Source: Anaerospora hongkongensis
GTDB lineage: Bacteria > Bacillota > Negativicutes > Sporomusales > DSM-15969
DNA length: 64,000 nucleotides
Assembly (NCBI RefSeq): GCF_004339805.1
Contig: NZ_SLUI01000015.1
Span: 1 to 64,000 of the forward strand
Direction: 5' to 3'
Made by a program: the position numbers and the translations under genes. Below, piece by piece: positions 8,965 to 20,036 of the stretch; positions within the stretch are counted from its first letter, which is position 1; every line of letters starts with the position of its first letter. The notes under the pieces were generated by a model, which did no database searches, was not told the origin of the DNA, and saw nothing but the letters and a program-made list of their open reading frames with translations.

Positions 8965-10587
8965 TTAGACTGTTTTTTTGCAGAGACCGCACAAGGACAG
9001 CAATTGTACCAACCACCTGCCAATGACCGGTATCCGCATTATATCCTGCTCAGTCAGCTCACCCAGCAGTAACAGGAGAATTCCATAAACAACGACAGCG
9101 ACAAGGATATCAACCAGAATTGCCAGCAGCGCGCTCATCTGTCCGATTACTAGTTCATTTACAATAAAGAGGACAACCCCCATGACTACAGTAGCCGCTA
9201 AGATTTTTAGCATCCCCCTTAAGGAAATAGAAAAACGACTGTATCGGTAGACGAAAATGAGATTAAGCAGCGCAGCCACACCAAAATCGGCATTTGTGGC
9301 CCAGCCTGCACCTAAAATGCCGAAAGATGGCAGCGCAACCAGCTGCCAGTTCAAAATTACTTTTACTACCGCGGCAATGCCCATATTAATCAATGGCAGC
9401 GCAGTATGTCCCATCCCCTGGAGGATACCGGTTGTTACTTGGTGAATGCCCAGCATATAAACCCCAGCTGCTACAACCTGTACTACAGCCCCTGCCTGCG
9501 GCGCATGATAGACAGCTGCCGCTACCGGTGTAGCCAGTATTGCGAGCCCAACTGCCGCCGGAATGGTTACCAGGTTTGTCAGCCTGATGGCTGATCCTAT
9601 TTTTTGTCTTGCCAGCTGCTCATTTCCTGACGAACCCGCTGTAGCCATAGCAGGCACCAACGCTGTCGATAAAGCTGCTGTTATGAGTGTGGCAAGATTA
9701 ACCAGCGGTATCGCCATCCCGGTTAAGTAGCCAAAATGCTCTGTTGCCTGTTCTACTGTATAACCGGCTTCTTCGAGACGAAGCGGAACAATAAATAGAT
9801 CAAGATTCGATACCAGTGGCAGCATAAGGCTCGATAGGGAAACAGGCAAGGCCAAATACAGCATGCGGCGAATCAGGCTGGTGCTGCTTTCAGCCGTTAT
9901 GGCCTGCCGCTGGTCTGCCTTTCGCAGCTTGCGCTGCAAGCGAAAATAATAGTAAATCAGTACAGCCAGTCCGGCGGCAGCGCCAAAACCCGCTCCTAAG
10001 CTGGCGCCGCCGGCTGCATATTCAATTCCCTGTGGCAGCAGCAAGGCAGCAAATACCAGCATTGTCCCAACCCGAAACAGCTGTTCCACAATTTGTGATA
10101 CCGCAGTTGGCGTCATCATCTGCCAGCCCTGTAAATATCCGCGAAAACTTGATAATAACGTCACAAGAAAAATAGCCGGTGCTAGAGCAAGTATAGCCGG
10201 ATAGGCCCGTCCATCCCGGATGATCCCTTCTTCAATCAGCCAGCCTGCACCAAAATAAACCAGGATACTTAATACGAAACCGGACACAGTCAATAATCCC
10301 AGTGATACAGTGAATACACGGTTAGCCCCGCGATAATCCTGTAGGGCAATTTTTTCAGCAGTAATAATGGAGATAGCCACCGGAATCCCGGCTGAAGATA
10401 AGCTTAAAGCTAATAAATAAATGGGAAAGGCCATTTGATACAACCCAATGCCTTCACCACCCAGCACACGGGAAAGAATAATCCAATTTAAAGAGCCAAT
10501 TATTTTAACAACCATACCGGCTATCGTCAATATTAGTGTTCCCTGTAAAAAACTACCGGCAGGATTATTTTGCTTTATATCAGTCAT
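8965..10587 (-). CDS. spoVB: SpoVB/MurJ-like polysaccharide flippase (MOP superfamily)
   Basis: A 540-residue integral membrane protein with about 14 hydrophobic segments. The N-terminus (GTLILTIAGMVVKIIGSLNWIILSRVLGGEGIG...) is the classic start of the SpoVB/YtgP branch of the MATE/MviN flippase superfamily. Such proteins move lipid-linked sugar precursors across the membrane; SpoVB is needed for spore cortex synthesis in Bacillus. Length matches the family. The ATG at 10587 has AGGGTGA and GGTGA upstream. The next gene on the strand, a DedA protein, ends about 50 bases upstream, so the two may be co-transcribed. Its substrate may be a cortex precursor or another polymer unit. Confidence 0.8.
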   Translation of the reverse strand: MTDIKQNNPAGSFLQGTLILTIAGMVVKIIGSLNWIILSRVLGGEGIGLYQMAFPIYLLALSLSSAGIPVAISIITAEKIALQDYRGANRVFTVSLGLLTVSGFVLSILVYFGAGWLIEEGIIRDGRAYPAILALAPAIFLVTLLSSFRGYLQGWQMMTPTAVSQIVEQLFRVGTMLVFAALLLPQGIEYAAGGASLGAGFGAAAGLAVLIYYYFRLQRKLRKADQRQAITAESSTSLIRRMLYLALPVSLSSLMLPLVSNLDLFIVPLRLEEAGYTVEQATEHFGYLTGMAIPLVNLATLITAALSTALVPAMATAGSSGNEQLARQKIGSAIRLTNLVTIPAAVGLAILATPVAAAVYHAPQAGAVVQVVAAGVYMLGIHQVTTGILQGMGHTALPLINMGIAAVVKVILNWQLVALPSFGILGAGWATNADFGVAALLNLIFVYRYSRFSISLRGMLKILAATVVMGVVLFIVNELVIGQMSALLAILVDILVAVVVYGILLLLLGELTEQDIMRIPVIGRWLVQLLSLCGLCKKTV

Positions 10588-10636
10588 ATATCACCGCTGC
10601 TCACCCTTTCTAAAAAATTGCCAGTACCGCCAAACT

Positions 10637-11239
10637 TTAAGACGAGGTCTGTCCCTGCCTTCTCCAATAGAAATAAAGAGCAATACCAACAAGGAAAACA
10701 ATCACTAAAATCCCTGCTTTATGGCCAATTGTATTGATCAGCTGCCACTTTTCCCCAAGTAATTGTCCGGCATAAAGTAAAGCTACTGTCCATGGAATAG
10801 ACCCTAAAACAGTATAAATGACAAATTGATGAAAGTTGACCTTAGCAAAACCCGCCGGTAATGAAATAAAGGTTCTCACAACCGGCAGCAGGCGGCTAAA
10901 AAACACCGCTCTTATCCCATAGCGATCAAACCACTTTTGAGCAAACTTTACATGCTCTTGTGATAATAACAGATATTTTCCATAAGCGGAAATAAAGGGT
11001 TGTCCGCCAAAAAATCCGGCAGAGTAAGCCATAACCGAACCGATTAAACCACCCGCAACACCGGCTAATACTGCAGTCATAAAATCTAGTTTTCCCAGAT
11101 AGACCATATAACCGGCAAAACCAAAGATAATTTCACTGGGAACCGGAATGCAGGCGCTCTCCAAAGCCATGCCGATAAGAATAGCTGCATAACCCCATTG
11201 TTCAATAGATTCAACTATAACCATCAAAAATTGCTCCAA
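10637..11239 (-). CDS. DedA-family membrane protein
   Basis: A 200-residue membrane protein of the DedA/SNARE-associated family. Members are now linked to lipid scrambling, such as recycling of undecaprenyl phosphate. The motif ALESACIPVPSEII near residues 25-40 and the conserved FFSRLLPVVRTFISLPAGFAKV segment near residue 120 (re-entrant loop with key arginines) are clear. A C-terminal helix ends in a short basic tail. The frame opens at TTG 11254, but TTG at 11239 has TTGGAGG at a suitable distance and is preferred; an ATG at 11224 is also possible. Confidence 0.85.
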   Translation of the reverse strand: MEQFLMVIVESIEQWGYAAILIGMALESACIPVPSEIIFGFAGYMVYLGKLDFMTAVLAGVAGGLIGSVMAYSAGFFGGQPFISAYGKYLLLSQEHVKFAQKWFDRYGIRAVFFSRLLPVVRTFISLPAGFAKVNFHQFVIYTVLGSIPWTVALLYAGQLLGEKWQLINTIGHKAGILVIVFLVGIALYFYWRRQGQTSS

Positions 11240-11370
11240 AATAACGGCCTCCAAATACTCTCTTTGTCCAGTATAGCGCTATTTTTTACTTATAGCCAAT
11301 TGAGACTCACCGAAATCACTGCTTTTCACTGCCTGCTCTGCATATAATTAGCCTATGCGAGGTGAAATAT

Positions 11371-12051
11371 ATGCAAATTGTTTACGTGGGTAAGCGTTAT
11401 TTCAGTTTTTTATTGCTCCCCTTGATTCTTTTCACCCTTACTTTAGCAGCACAAGAAGCAAAACCTGCTCTTACCGATAAAGTTATCATTATTGATGCCG
11501 GTCATGGCGGAATTGATACGGGAGCAAGCCGCTCAGGTGTAATGGAAAAAGATATTAATTTAGCTGTAGCTTTACAGTTGAAAACGATACTAAATCAGCA
11601 GGGCGCAAAAGTGGTTTTATCCCGTGAAGCCGATGTTGAATTAAGTACAGAATGCGATAACGACAAGGTCCGGGGACGATATCACCGGGACCTGGCAGCC
11701 CGTGTCGAGTTAGCCGGCGAGTCGGATGCCGATCTTTTTATCAGTATACATGCCAATGTAGCGGGAAATACCAAGCGGCACGGAGCCGAAGCATTTTATT
11801 ATGCTAAATCGGAATCAGGTAAGGTACTGGCCAATGCCATTCTTACGGAGCTGCATTCCATTACACCTACTCCTGCCACTGCCAATCCTGGCGATTACTT
11901 TGTCCTCAGGCGCAGCAAAATACCGGCCGCTCTGATTGAAATTGGTTATATTTCCAATCCAGACGAGCGCAAATTATTACAATCCGCCGATTATCAAAGA
12001 AAGCTGGCAGAAACAATTGCTGCCGGCATTGGTAATTTTTACTTGCAATAA
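11371..12051 (+). CDS. cwlD: N-acetylmuramoyl-L-alanine amidase, CwlD-type
   Basis: A 226-residue Amidase_3 zinc hydrolase that removes the peptide from muramic acid. In spore formers CwlD starts muramic-delta-lactam formation in cortex. An N-terminal hydrophobic segment (about residues 10-28) is a signal peptide or anchor. Zinc-site residues are visible in IIDAGHGG, GVMEKD and ISIHAN, and the catalytic glutamate in LIEIGYISN. ATG at 11371 has GCGAGGTG six bases ahead; a GTG at 11362 lies inside that site. It is a lone plus-strand gene convergent with gyrB. Assignment to CwlD rather than AmiC rests on size and the lack of cell-wall-binding repeats. Confidence 0.8.
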   Translation: MQIVYVGKRYFSFLLLPLILFTLTLAAQEAKPALTDKVIIIDAGHGGIDTGASRSGVMEKDINLAVALQLKTILNQQGAKVVLSREADVELSTECDNDKVRGRYHRDLAARVELAGESDADLFISIHANVAGNTKRHGAEAFYYAKSESGKVLANAILTELHSITPTPATANPGDYFVLRRSKIPAALIEIGYISNPDERKLLQSADYQRKLAETIAAGIGNFYLQ

Positions 12052-12056
12052 AAATA

Positions 12057-12077
12057 ATGGCACCATAATGGTGCCAT
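12057..12077 (-). terminator. Terminator between cwlD and gyrB
   Basis: ATGGCACCAT directly followed by its inverted copy AATGGTGCCAT. On the minus strand it is followed by TATTTTTATT, so it mainly ends gyrB transcription. Confidence 0.7.
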
Positions 12078-12090
12078 CATAGCTGTAGTA

Positions 12091-14010
<1,920 letters not shown>

Positions 14011-14050
14011 TCAGTAACCTCCAAAAAAAAATACAACAAAAAATAACAGT

Positions 14051-14308
14051 TTATTCCTCATCATCCAGTTCTGCTATATATCCTGATCTTTTTTTCAGAG
14101 TTGGTGATGATATGGCAGATAAGTAAACGATCTTATCGGTAATTACAAAGCTCTTTGCATTACCTTCCGATACATCGACTATCATGCTTTCTTCCTGCAT
14201 CGTGTTAATAAATTCATCATTAATTTTAGAAGGGCTGCTCTTGAGATCAGTTATTGCAATAACATCTCTAAGGGGAATGACTTTATCGGCTCCGAGATGT
14301 AGAAACAT
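14051..14308 (-). CDS. remB: RemB-like DUF370 protein (extracellular matrix regulator family)
   Basis: An 85-residue DUF370 protein starting MFLHLGADKVIPLRDVIAI, which matches the RemA/RemB family start. RemA is a DNA-binding activator of biofilm and osmoprotection genes in Bacillus, and RemB (YaaB) is encoded between recF and gyrB there, as here. AGGAGGAAGAG precedes the ATG at 14308. The frame runs further upstream, but those residues lie within the end of the previous gene and are not family-like. Its 5' end overlaps the preceding gene by 26 bases, suggesting coupling. Confidence 0.85.
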   Translation of the reverse strand: MFLHLGADKVIPLRDVIAITDLKSSPSKINDEFINTMQEESMIVDVSEGNAKSFVITDKIVYLSAISSPTLKKRSGYIAELDDEE

Positions 14309-15143
14309 GACTCTTCCTCCTGAATTTTGCAATCTGGTTTTTAATCATATCATCAGTCAGTTCAAACGGAGACAAACCGGTTGTTAACATAGCCAGAGCC
14401 GCTTCATCATTTTCATCAGCCTGTCCCATTCGAATATCCTGAATCAAGTTATTCATCAAGTACTGTTTAGCAGTTAAATAATCGGAGAAAGAGCAGGGCA
14501 GACTCTGATTAAAATCGTGGTAATTCTGCCAGGGAGCCTGTCTGAGCATTTTGCGAACAGCCGAAAGAGACTCTTTTTTCTGCTCAATTAAACAAGCTGC
14601 ACAATATCGCTCCGCCGGTGGACAAAGCACACCACAATCGTGGCACTCGTGCCAGCCTTCTTTTTGTCTTACTTTCTTTAGCGCTGTATTTTTATACAAC
14701 ATTGTCAGCAATTTTTTTTGCAAAACTGGATCTGCAACCTCTTCCACCATTTTTCGCGCTTCCATCACTTCCGCTTTTTCCAAGCGGATTGATCTTAATT
14801 TCGCATATAATGGGGCAGGCTCATTAGCTTCGGTATTTTCTTCATTCGTTTCTTTATGCCGATTTCCTGCGAGAAACCGGATATCGGTAATAACATTTTG
14901 CCCTATATATGTATTAATTTTACCAATTAACTCTTGTTTTAGCAAAAATAAATGGTGCGTCCATACTGAATTGCTGACGGTTACAGTCAAAACGCCTCTT
15001 TCCAGGCGCTGTGCCCGGGAATGGCTGGCGATTTCTTCACCAACTATCGTCCGCCAGTATAAGATGGCACACTGGGCATAATACTTTTTCTGAAGTCCCA
15101 GACTTGCGATTGTTTCCGGTACAACCACTCCTACCCGGTTCAT
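14283..15143 (-). CDS. DUF721 (DciA-like) protein with zinc-ribbon motif and C-terminal extension
   Basis: A 286-residue protein. The N-terminal ~100 residues are a DUF721 domain (W-R-TIVGEEIASHSRAQRLERGVLTVTVSNSVWTHHL...), the family of DciA, the widespread replicative helicase loader/operator. After an acidic linker, residues ~165-190 hold C-x2-C...C-x2-C (CHDCGVLCPPAERYCAAC), a likely zinc ribbon. A C-terminal helical region (~200-286) follows and has no family I recognise. The position between recF and remB/gyrB mirrors the DUF721 gene of Actinobacteria (dnaA-dnaN-recF-DUF721-gyrB). The start is ATG 15143 with GGGGTG upstream; the GTG at 15152 overlaps recF. It may load DnaB, and the zinc ribbon may bind DNA or a partner. 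Confidence 0.75.
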   Translation of the reverse strand: MNRVGVVVPETIASLGLQKKYYAQCAILYWRTIVGEEIASHSRAQRLERGVLTVTVSNSVWTHHLFLLKQELIGKINTYIGQNVITDIRFLAGNRHKETNEENTEANEPAPLYAKLRSIRLEKAEVMEARKMVEEVADPVLQKKLLTMLYKNTALKKVRQKEGWHECHDCGVLCPPAERYCAACLIEQKKESLSAVRKMLRQAPWQNYHDFNQSLPCSFSDYLTAKQYLMNNLIQDIRMGQADENDEAALAMLTTGLSPFELTDDMIKNQIAKFRRKSHVSTSRSR

Positions 15144-15148
15144 AGCTG

Positions 15149-16258
15149 TCACCCCAATACCTGCCCCTGATTAATACGGAAAAAGGCTGCAAATTTAGGT
15201 TGATGAAATAACTCCTCATCAGTTGCCGTAATAAAAGTCTGTATGCGGTCTTTTATAAAATGAATCAGTTGATCCCTCCGCGAGCTGTCAAGCTCACTCA
15301 TTACATCATCGAGTAATAAGATGGGATATTCGCCTGATTCGGATTTAATAAATTCCAATTCAGCCAGCTTAAGTGCCAGCACCCCCGTCCGCTGCTGTCC
15401 CTGGGAGCCATAAGTTCTAAGATTAACACCATTAACTGTTAAAACAAGATCGTCCCGGTGAGGGCCGATCGTAGTAATTCCCCGGGCAAGATCTACATTT
15501 TTAGCCTGCTGCAGCTTCTCTAAATACCACTGAGCCGAAAAAATATCCTGCTCACTGTCAGCATTATCCTCAAAGTATGGCTGATAATAGGTGATCAATA
15601 AGTTTTCCTGACTGTCTGTTATCTTACGATGCATGAGGCTGGCAAGCATAGCTACTTTTTTTAAAGCTGCTTTACGTTTAGCTACCAGTACGGCAGCTCC
15701 CTGGGCCAACTGCTGATCCCACGTTTCAAGCTGATCAAAACCTGCTCTTCTCTCTCGGATTTTTTTCAGCAAATTATTTCGCTGCTGCAGAGCCCTGTTA
15801 TATTGCAGCAATTGCTGGTAATACGAACGACTCGTCTGCGATATCTCTATGTCAAGAAACCGACGCCTAAGCGCCGGAGCTCCTTTTACTAAAGTCAGGT
15901 CTTCCGGTGAAAACAAAACAGCTGTCAAATTACCAATTAGATCACGGGTCTTGATTGCCTGGCTGTTTAGTGACACCACTTTATTGGCCTGGCGGCTAAA
16001 GCGGATAGATGCGGTATTTTCAACATCATGACGCAAGAAATGGATCTCTATATTGGCTCCGTCCTGCTCCCAATTAATCAGTTCGGCATCGACCGAGGTG
16101 CGATGCGAGCGTCCTACTGCACAAATATAGATAGCTTCCAGCAGGTTTGTCTTACCTTGCGCATTGTTACCGCTAAATACCGAAATATTTTTATCAAAAG
16201 ACAAATCCAGGTGCTGATAATTGCGAAAGTGCCTGAGACTAATTGCGGTTACTCTCAT
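15149..16258 (-). CDS. recF: DNA replication and repair protein RecF
   Basis: A 369-residue SMC-like ATPase that helps load RecA at gaps with RecO and RecR. Walker A is GNNAQGKTNLLEA near residue 30. The ABC signature YGSQGQQRTGVLALKLAE is near 280 and Walker B ILLLDDVMSELD near 310. The N-terminus MRVTAISLRHFRNYQHLDLSF is characteristic. It follows yaaA closely in the dnaA operon and its end is 5 bases from the next start. Length is normal. Confidence 0.97.
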   Translation of the reverse strand: MRVTAISLRHFRNYQHLDLSFDKNISVFSGNNAQGKTNLLEAIYICAVGRSHRTSVDAELINWEQDGANIEIHFLRHDVENTASIRFSRQANKVVSLNSQAIKTRDLIGNLTAVLFSPEDLTLVKGAPALRRRFLDIEISQTSRSYYQQLLQYNRALQQRNNLLKKIRERRAGFDQLETWDQQLAQGAAVLVAKRKAALKKVAMLASLMHRKITDSQENLLITYYQPYFEDNADSEQDIFSAQWYLEKLQQAKNVDLARGITTIGPHRDDLVLTVNGVNLRTYGSQGQQRTGVLALKLAELEFIKSESGEYPILLLDDVMSELDSSRRDQLIHFIKDRIQTFITATDEELFHQPKFAAFFRINQGQVLG

Positions 16259-16268
16259 GAGAACACCA

Positions 16269-16484
16269 CTATTCGGCGACTATCTTCCATATCCCCACAC
16301 CTTTAATTTCCACCGTATCGCCAGGGTGGATTTTTTTTCGCCGTTCAGTTGCCGTTTGTCCGTTGACCAAAATAATTCCATCATCCAGCATTGGTCTAAC
16401 CTGTCCTCCGGTTTCAATTATTCCTTCCCATTTTAGTAATTGGTCTAATTGAATCACCTGAGTATTAATAACTATTTCTTGCAT
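16269..16484 (-). CDS. yaaA: S4-domain RNA-binding protein YaaA
   Basis: A 71-residue single S4 domain protein (IQLDQLLKWEGIIETGG...DDGIILVNGQ...RRKKIHPGDTV). The S4 fold binds structured RNA, and Bacillus YaaA (RlbA) has been tied to ribosome assembly. It sits between dnaN and recF exactly as in other Firmicutes. AAGGAGTG lies before the ATG. The gap to recF is 10 bases. Confidence 0.92.
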   Translation of the reverse strand: MQEIVINTQVIQLDQLLKWEGIIETGGQVRPMLDDGIILVNGQTATERRKKIHPGDTVEIKGVGIWKIVAE

Positions 16485-16497
16485 ATTTATGCACTCC

Positions 16498-17607
16498 TTA
16501 GCTTGTGCGTACAGGTGTTATTACATAGGTGTAGTTGTTATCGTCCATCGGTTTTATGCAAGCCGGGCTAAGCGGTGTATTTAATGAGAACACCAGTTTG
16601 TCACTGTTGATGTTTTTTAGTATATCTGTCACGTATTTGGCATTAAAGGCAATATCCAGCTCATTGCCATCCATATGGGAAGGAACTGTTTCCGTTGCTT
16701 TGCCTATATCAGGATTATTGGAGGTGATTGTGACGGAATCCTCTTTAAAGCTGAATTTAATGACATTATAGTCGGAGTCCCGGGCCAAAAGGGAAACACG
16801 TTCAACGGCATCCATAAATTCAGAGGATTTTACAGTTATGTTGGTGGCAAAGCTGGCAGGAATAACCTTGTTGTAGTCAGGGAACTGACCTTCAATCAGC
16901 CTGGAGATAATATAGACATGCTCAAATTCAAATGCAACCTGGTTGCGATGCCAGTAAATATTGACATCAACTGGTATTTCTGATGTCAGCAGTCTGGCAA
17001 GTTCCGATAAAATTTTCGATGGAATGATCATACGGATCGTCTTATCATTATTGTCCAAATTATCTTTTTTTAATGCGAGTCTGTGTGTATTTGTTGCAAC
17101 CATTCTGATGCCGTCCGCGTCTGCTTCCAAGAGGCCTCCGGTGAAAATTGGCCGGGCTTCGTCAGCTGCGCAGGCAAAAACGGTTTTCTTAATGAGATCT
17201 TTTAGGACATTATCTTTAACAGTTAGGATGTTTTCATCAGAAAGCGGCTTTAGTACCGGGAATTCTTCTGCCGGTAAACTAAGCAGGTTGAATTGAGCAA
17301 AGTTGGAGGTAATTTTGATGGTCCGGTCTTCCTGGCTAGTGGCGATTTGTACATGATCGCCTGGCAAACGGCGCACCATTTCCTGAAAATATCGACCTGA
17401 CAGAACAATTGCACCTGGTTCGTCCACCTGTGCTTCGATAGTGCATTTAATACCAATTTCATAGTCAGTTGCCTGAAGCTGCAGCTGATTGCCTTCAGCT
17501 GAGAGATAGATTCCTGTTAAGATGGGCGATGGAGTTTTGGTGGCGACAGCCTTTTGTACGATTTGAACAGCATGATGCAGTTGTTCTTTTGTGCAGGTTA
17601 TTTTCAT
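16498..17607 (-). CDS. dnaN: DNA polymerase III beta sliding clamp
   Basis: A 369-residue clamp subunit. The protein dimerises into a ring that tethers the replicative polymerase and other factors to DNA. It starts MKITCTKEQLHHAVQIVQKAV and ends with the family's YVITPVRTS, close to the usual PVR tail. Three repeated clamp domains of about 120 residues fit its length. AGGAGG is seven bases before the ATG. A 241-base gap with DnaA boxes separates it from dnaA, so it may have its own DnaA-responsive promoter. Confidence 0.98.
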   Translation of the reverse strand: MKITCTKEQLHHAVQIVQKAVATKTPSPILTGIYLSAEGNQLQLQATDYEIGIKCTIEAQVDEPGAIVLSGRYFQEMVRRLPGDHVQIATSQEDRTIKITSNFAQFNLLSLPAEEFPVLKPLSDENILTVKDNVLKDLIKKTVFACAADEARPIFTGGLLEADADGIRMVATNTHRLALKKDNLDNNDKTIRMIIPSKILSELARLLTSEIPVDVNIYWHRNQVAFEFEHVYIISRLIEGQFPDYNKVIPASFATNITVKSSEFMDAVERVSLLARDSDYNVIKFSFKEDSVTITSNNPDIGKATETVPSHMDGNELDIAFNAKYVTDILKNINSDKLVFSLNTPLSPACIKPMDDNNYTYVITPVRTS

Positions 17608-17699
17608 TTTTTTTCCTCCTAACGGTTATATGATTACGAGAAGTTGCATATAGTAATAAGATAGTCGTAATAGTAGTAGGGCCTGTCGATATGTGTAAA

Positions 17700-17845
17700 A
17701 GTGGATAAATGGCTTGTCGAATGCTGGACGAGCTTGTTGATAACCTGTCAATAAGCATAGTAGTGGTTATACACATATTAACAGGTTTTTTTGGGTATAA
17801 AGTTATACACATTTCGTTGACAAGTTTTCAGGGGAGTTATTAACA
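17700..17845. promoter_or_regulatory. DnaA-box cluster between dnaA and dnaN
   Basis: Boxes or near-boxes visible: AGTGGATAA at 17700-17708 and TGTTGATAA at 17735-17743 (reverse orientation), TTATACACA at 17767-17775 and again at 17803-17811, and degenerate TTATTAACA at 17837-17845. This suggests a bipartite origin flanking dnaA, as in Bacillus, or DnaA control of dnaN. Confidence 0.75.
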
Positions 17846-17848
17846 GCT

Positions 17849-19321
17849 TTATGCACCGTTGTTTTCGATACGCTTAATTAATTCTTTAATGGTATTGCTT
17901 AGTTTTGCATCCTCATTGCGTTCTTTGGCTATTTTGTCATGTGCATGGATAACGGTGGTGTGATCGCGGCCGCCAAAAACTTCCCCAATGCGCGGCAATG
18001 AGGATTCGGTCATTTCCCGGCATAAATACATGGCAATCTGCCGCGGATAGGCAACATTGCGAGTACGCTTTTTAGCAAGCAGATCGTCCATTTTTAATTT
18101 GAAATAAGAACATACAACTTCTTGAACCGTTTCAAGGGTGATTTGTCGTGGTTTCCCATTGGGGAAAATATCTTTTAGTGCCTCGGTTGCCAAATTCATG
18201 TCGATCGGCATGCTGTTAAGGGAGGCATAAGCCATGACGCGGATTAGTGCTCCTTCTAATTCACGGATATTGTTGTCGATACGGCTGGCAATATAAACCA
18301 TGACATCATTTGGCACATTCAATTGCTCGACCATTGCCTTTTTGCGCAGGATGGCAATCCGTGTTTCCAAATCAGGCGGCTTTACGTCAGTGATTAATCC
18401 CCACTCAAAGCGGGAGCGCAGCCGGTCTTCCAATGTTTGAATTTCTTTTGGGGGTCGGTCACTGGAGATAATGATTTGTTTATTTGCTTCGTGCAGGGTA
18501 TTAAAGGTGTGGAAAAATTCTTCCTGAGTCCGTTCCTTTTTGGTTAAGAACTGGATATCATCCACCAATAAAACATCAATATTACGGTATTTTTGGCGAA
18601 AACTTTCCGGATTTCCGTCGCGAATGGCATTAATAAGATCATTGGTAAATTTTTCGCTTGAGATGTATAAAACTTTTAAGTGAGGATGGGTCTGGACAAT
18701 GCGATGCCCAATGGCATGCATAAGATGTGTTTTGCCAAGTCCGACACCGCCATAAAGAAAGAAAGGATTGTATACTTTGGCGGGGACTTCGGCTACCGCT
18801 AAAGAGGCAGCATGGGCAAAGCGGTTGGAATTACCGATAACGAAGCTCTCAAAGGTATATTTAGGATTAAGGATGGTTGAAAATTCTTCGTTATTGGTAA
18901 CTGGCTTCAAGTGATTGGCCGTGTGCGGGGTATTAGTGGCGGAAGAATCGTTGACAATATCCGATTCGGTGTCATAAGGAACCGGCTCAGCCTTAACAGA
19001 GGGCAAAGGGGTAGTCTGTTCCGGTTTTATCGCTATGTCGGGGACGGAATCCACGGAGTCAGGGATATTTAAATTGATTACAACGACTACAACCTGTTTG
19101 TTCAGTATGGAAAAAAGCGCATTTTGAATCAGGGGAACATAGGTTTTTTCGATCCAGGTTTTGACAAACTCTTTAGGAACACCAATTTCCATTGTCGTTT
19201 CCGTCAGCGACAATGGCATAATAGAAGACTTGATCCAAGTCTCCCATAAGCTATGGTTGATTTCTTTTTGTGTTAAATGTAAAACCTGCTCCCAAACGGC
19301 TGCTAAATGAGAAGTTTTCAT
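17849..19321 (-). CDS. dnaA: Chromosomal replication initiator protein DnaA
   Basis: A 490-residue AAA+ initiator. Domain I (residues 1-90) binds the helicase machinery. A Pro/Thr/Glu-rich domain II linker (~95-150) is variable. Domain III has Walker [14 protein letters not shown] near 190 and Walker [10 protein letters not shown] near 250. Domain IV ends with the signature [16 protein letters not shown] near 460, which reads the DnaA box. The length is somewhat above the Bacillus protein because of the linker. AAAGGGATG precedes the ATG. Box clusters on both sides of the gene suggest autoregulation. Confidence 0.98.
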   Translation of the reverse strand: MKTSHLAAVWEQVLHLTQKEINHSLWETWIKSSIMPLSLTETTMEIGVPKEFVKTWIEKTYVPLIQNALFSILNKQVVVVVINLNIPDSVDSVPDIAIKPEQTTPLPSVKAEPVPYDTESDIVNDSSATNTPHTANHLKPVTNNEEFSTILNPKYTFESFVIGNSNRFAHAASLAVAEVPAKVYNPFFLYGGVGLGKTHLMHAIGHRIVQTHPHLKVLYISSEKFTNDLINAIRDGNPESFRQKYRNIDVLLVDDIQFLTKKERTQEEFFHTFNTLHEANKQIIISSDRPPKEIQTLEDRLRSRFEWGLITDVKPPDLETRIAILRKKAMVEQLNVPNDVMVYIASRIDNNIRELEGALIRVMAYASLNSMPIDMNLATEALKDIFPNGKPRQITLETVQEVVCSYFKLKMDDLLAKKRTRNVAYPRQIAMYLCREMTESSLPRIGEVFGGRDHTTVIHAHDKIAKERNEDAKLSNTIKELIKRIENNGA

Positions 19322-19723
19322 CCGTCATCCCTTTCCATGGAGGTCATTTTTATAAAAAAGTTGCAATAACAAGAAAACATAAGTTATCCACATTGTTATT
19401 AACAGGTGTGCATAACTTTACGCTTAATTGAGGTGTTTAGGCGAAAAAAAAATACAACAGTGAGGCGGAAGCACCGCACACTTGTATTCTCCAGACCTTT
19501 TAATTATGTATAATTGTGGATAAGTCTGTGTATAACAATTGAGTTTTGTGGATATCCTTTGCATTACCTGTAAATAACCTGAGAGTTATTCGATCATCTG
19601 TGGATATGTCGGTACTTTTTATATTAACAAATGTACTCCAAGTTATCAACAGGTATTTTCGAAATATGACAGATTACCAACAGGAACAGACAAAATTATC
19701 CACAAGGTCGAGCCGCAATTTTC
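19322..19723. other. Replication origin oriC (dnaA-rpmH intergenic region)
   Basis: A non-coding stretch packed with DnaA boxes. Perfect boxes: TTATCCACA at 19384-19392 and 19696-19704, and its reverse complement TGTGGATAA at 19515-19523. One-mismatch boxes: TGTGCATAA 19407-19415, TGTGTATAA 19527-19535, TGTGGATAT 19547-19555 and 19599-19607, TTATCAACA 19643-19651. A weaker TTATTAACA is at 19396-19404. The AT-rich run 19348-19380 beside dnaA is a candidate unwinding element. Genes diverge on either side, as expected for an origin. Confidence 0.92.
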
Positions 19724-19752
19724 TTGACACTCTACGGCATCTCGTCTATAAT
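19724..19752 (+). promoter_or_regulatory. Sigma-A promoter of rpmH
   Basis: Perfect -35 TTGACA (19724-19729), 17-base spacer, perfect -10 TATAAT (19747-19752). It is 20 bases from the last DnaA box, so initiation complexes could affect transcription. Confidence 0.9.
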
Positions 19753-19823
19753 TTTAGTAGCTAAAATGAATATCACATTAGCATGGGAAAATGCGCGTTT
19801 TACCCGCAAGGAGGTGTAAATAG

Positions 19824-19958
19824 ATGAAACGTACTTATCAACCGAATAACCTTTGGAAAAAAAGAACCCATGGTTTCCGTGAACGCATGAAAACTATAGG
19901 TGGCCGCCTGGTCCTGAAAAGAAGACGTGCCAGAGGCAGAAAAAAACTGTCCGCATAG
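19824..19958 (+). CDS. rpmH: 50S ribosomal protein L34
   Basis: A 44-residue ribosomal protein of the large subunit, starting [18 protein letters not shown] and ending [12 protein letters not shown], highly basic as in all L34. AAGGAGGTG precedes the ATG at 19824. It is the first gene of the rpmH-rnpA-yidD-yidC-jag operon on the right side of the origin, the most conserved gene order in bacteria. Confidence 0.98.
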   Translation: MKRTYQPNNLWKKRTHGFRERMKTIGGRLVLKRRRARGRKKLSA

Positions 19959-20036
19959 TAGGCCGCCCGGTGTGGCCTATTTTTTCCATTTGGCGCAAGA
20001 AGTTCTTGCTATCTTATAGGGCAGGATGATTGTTGC

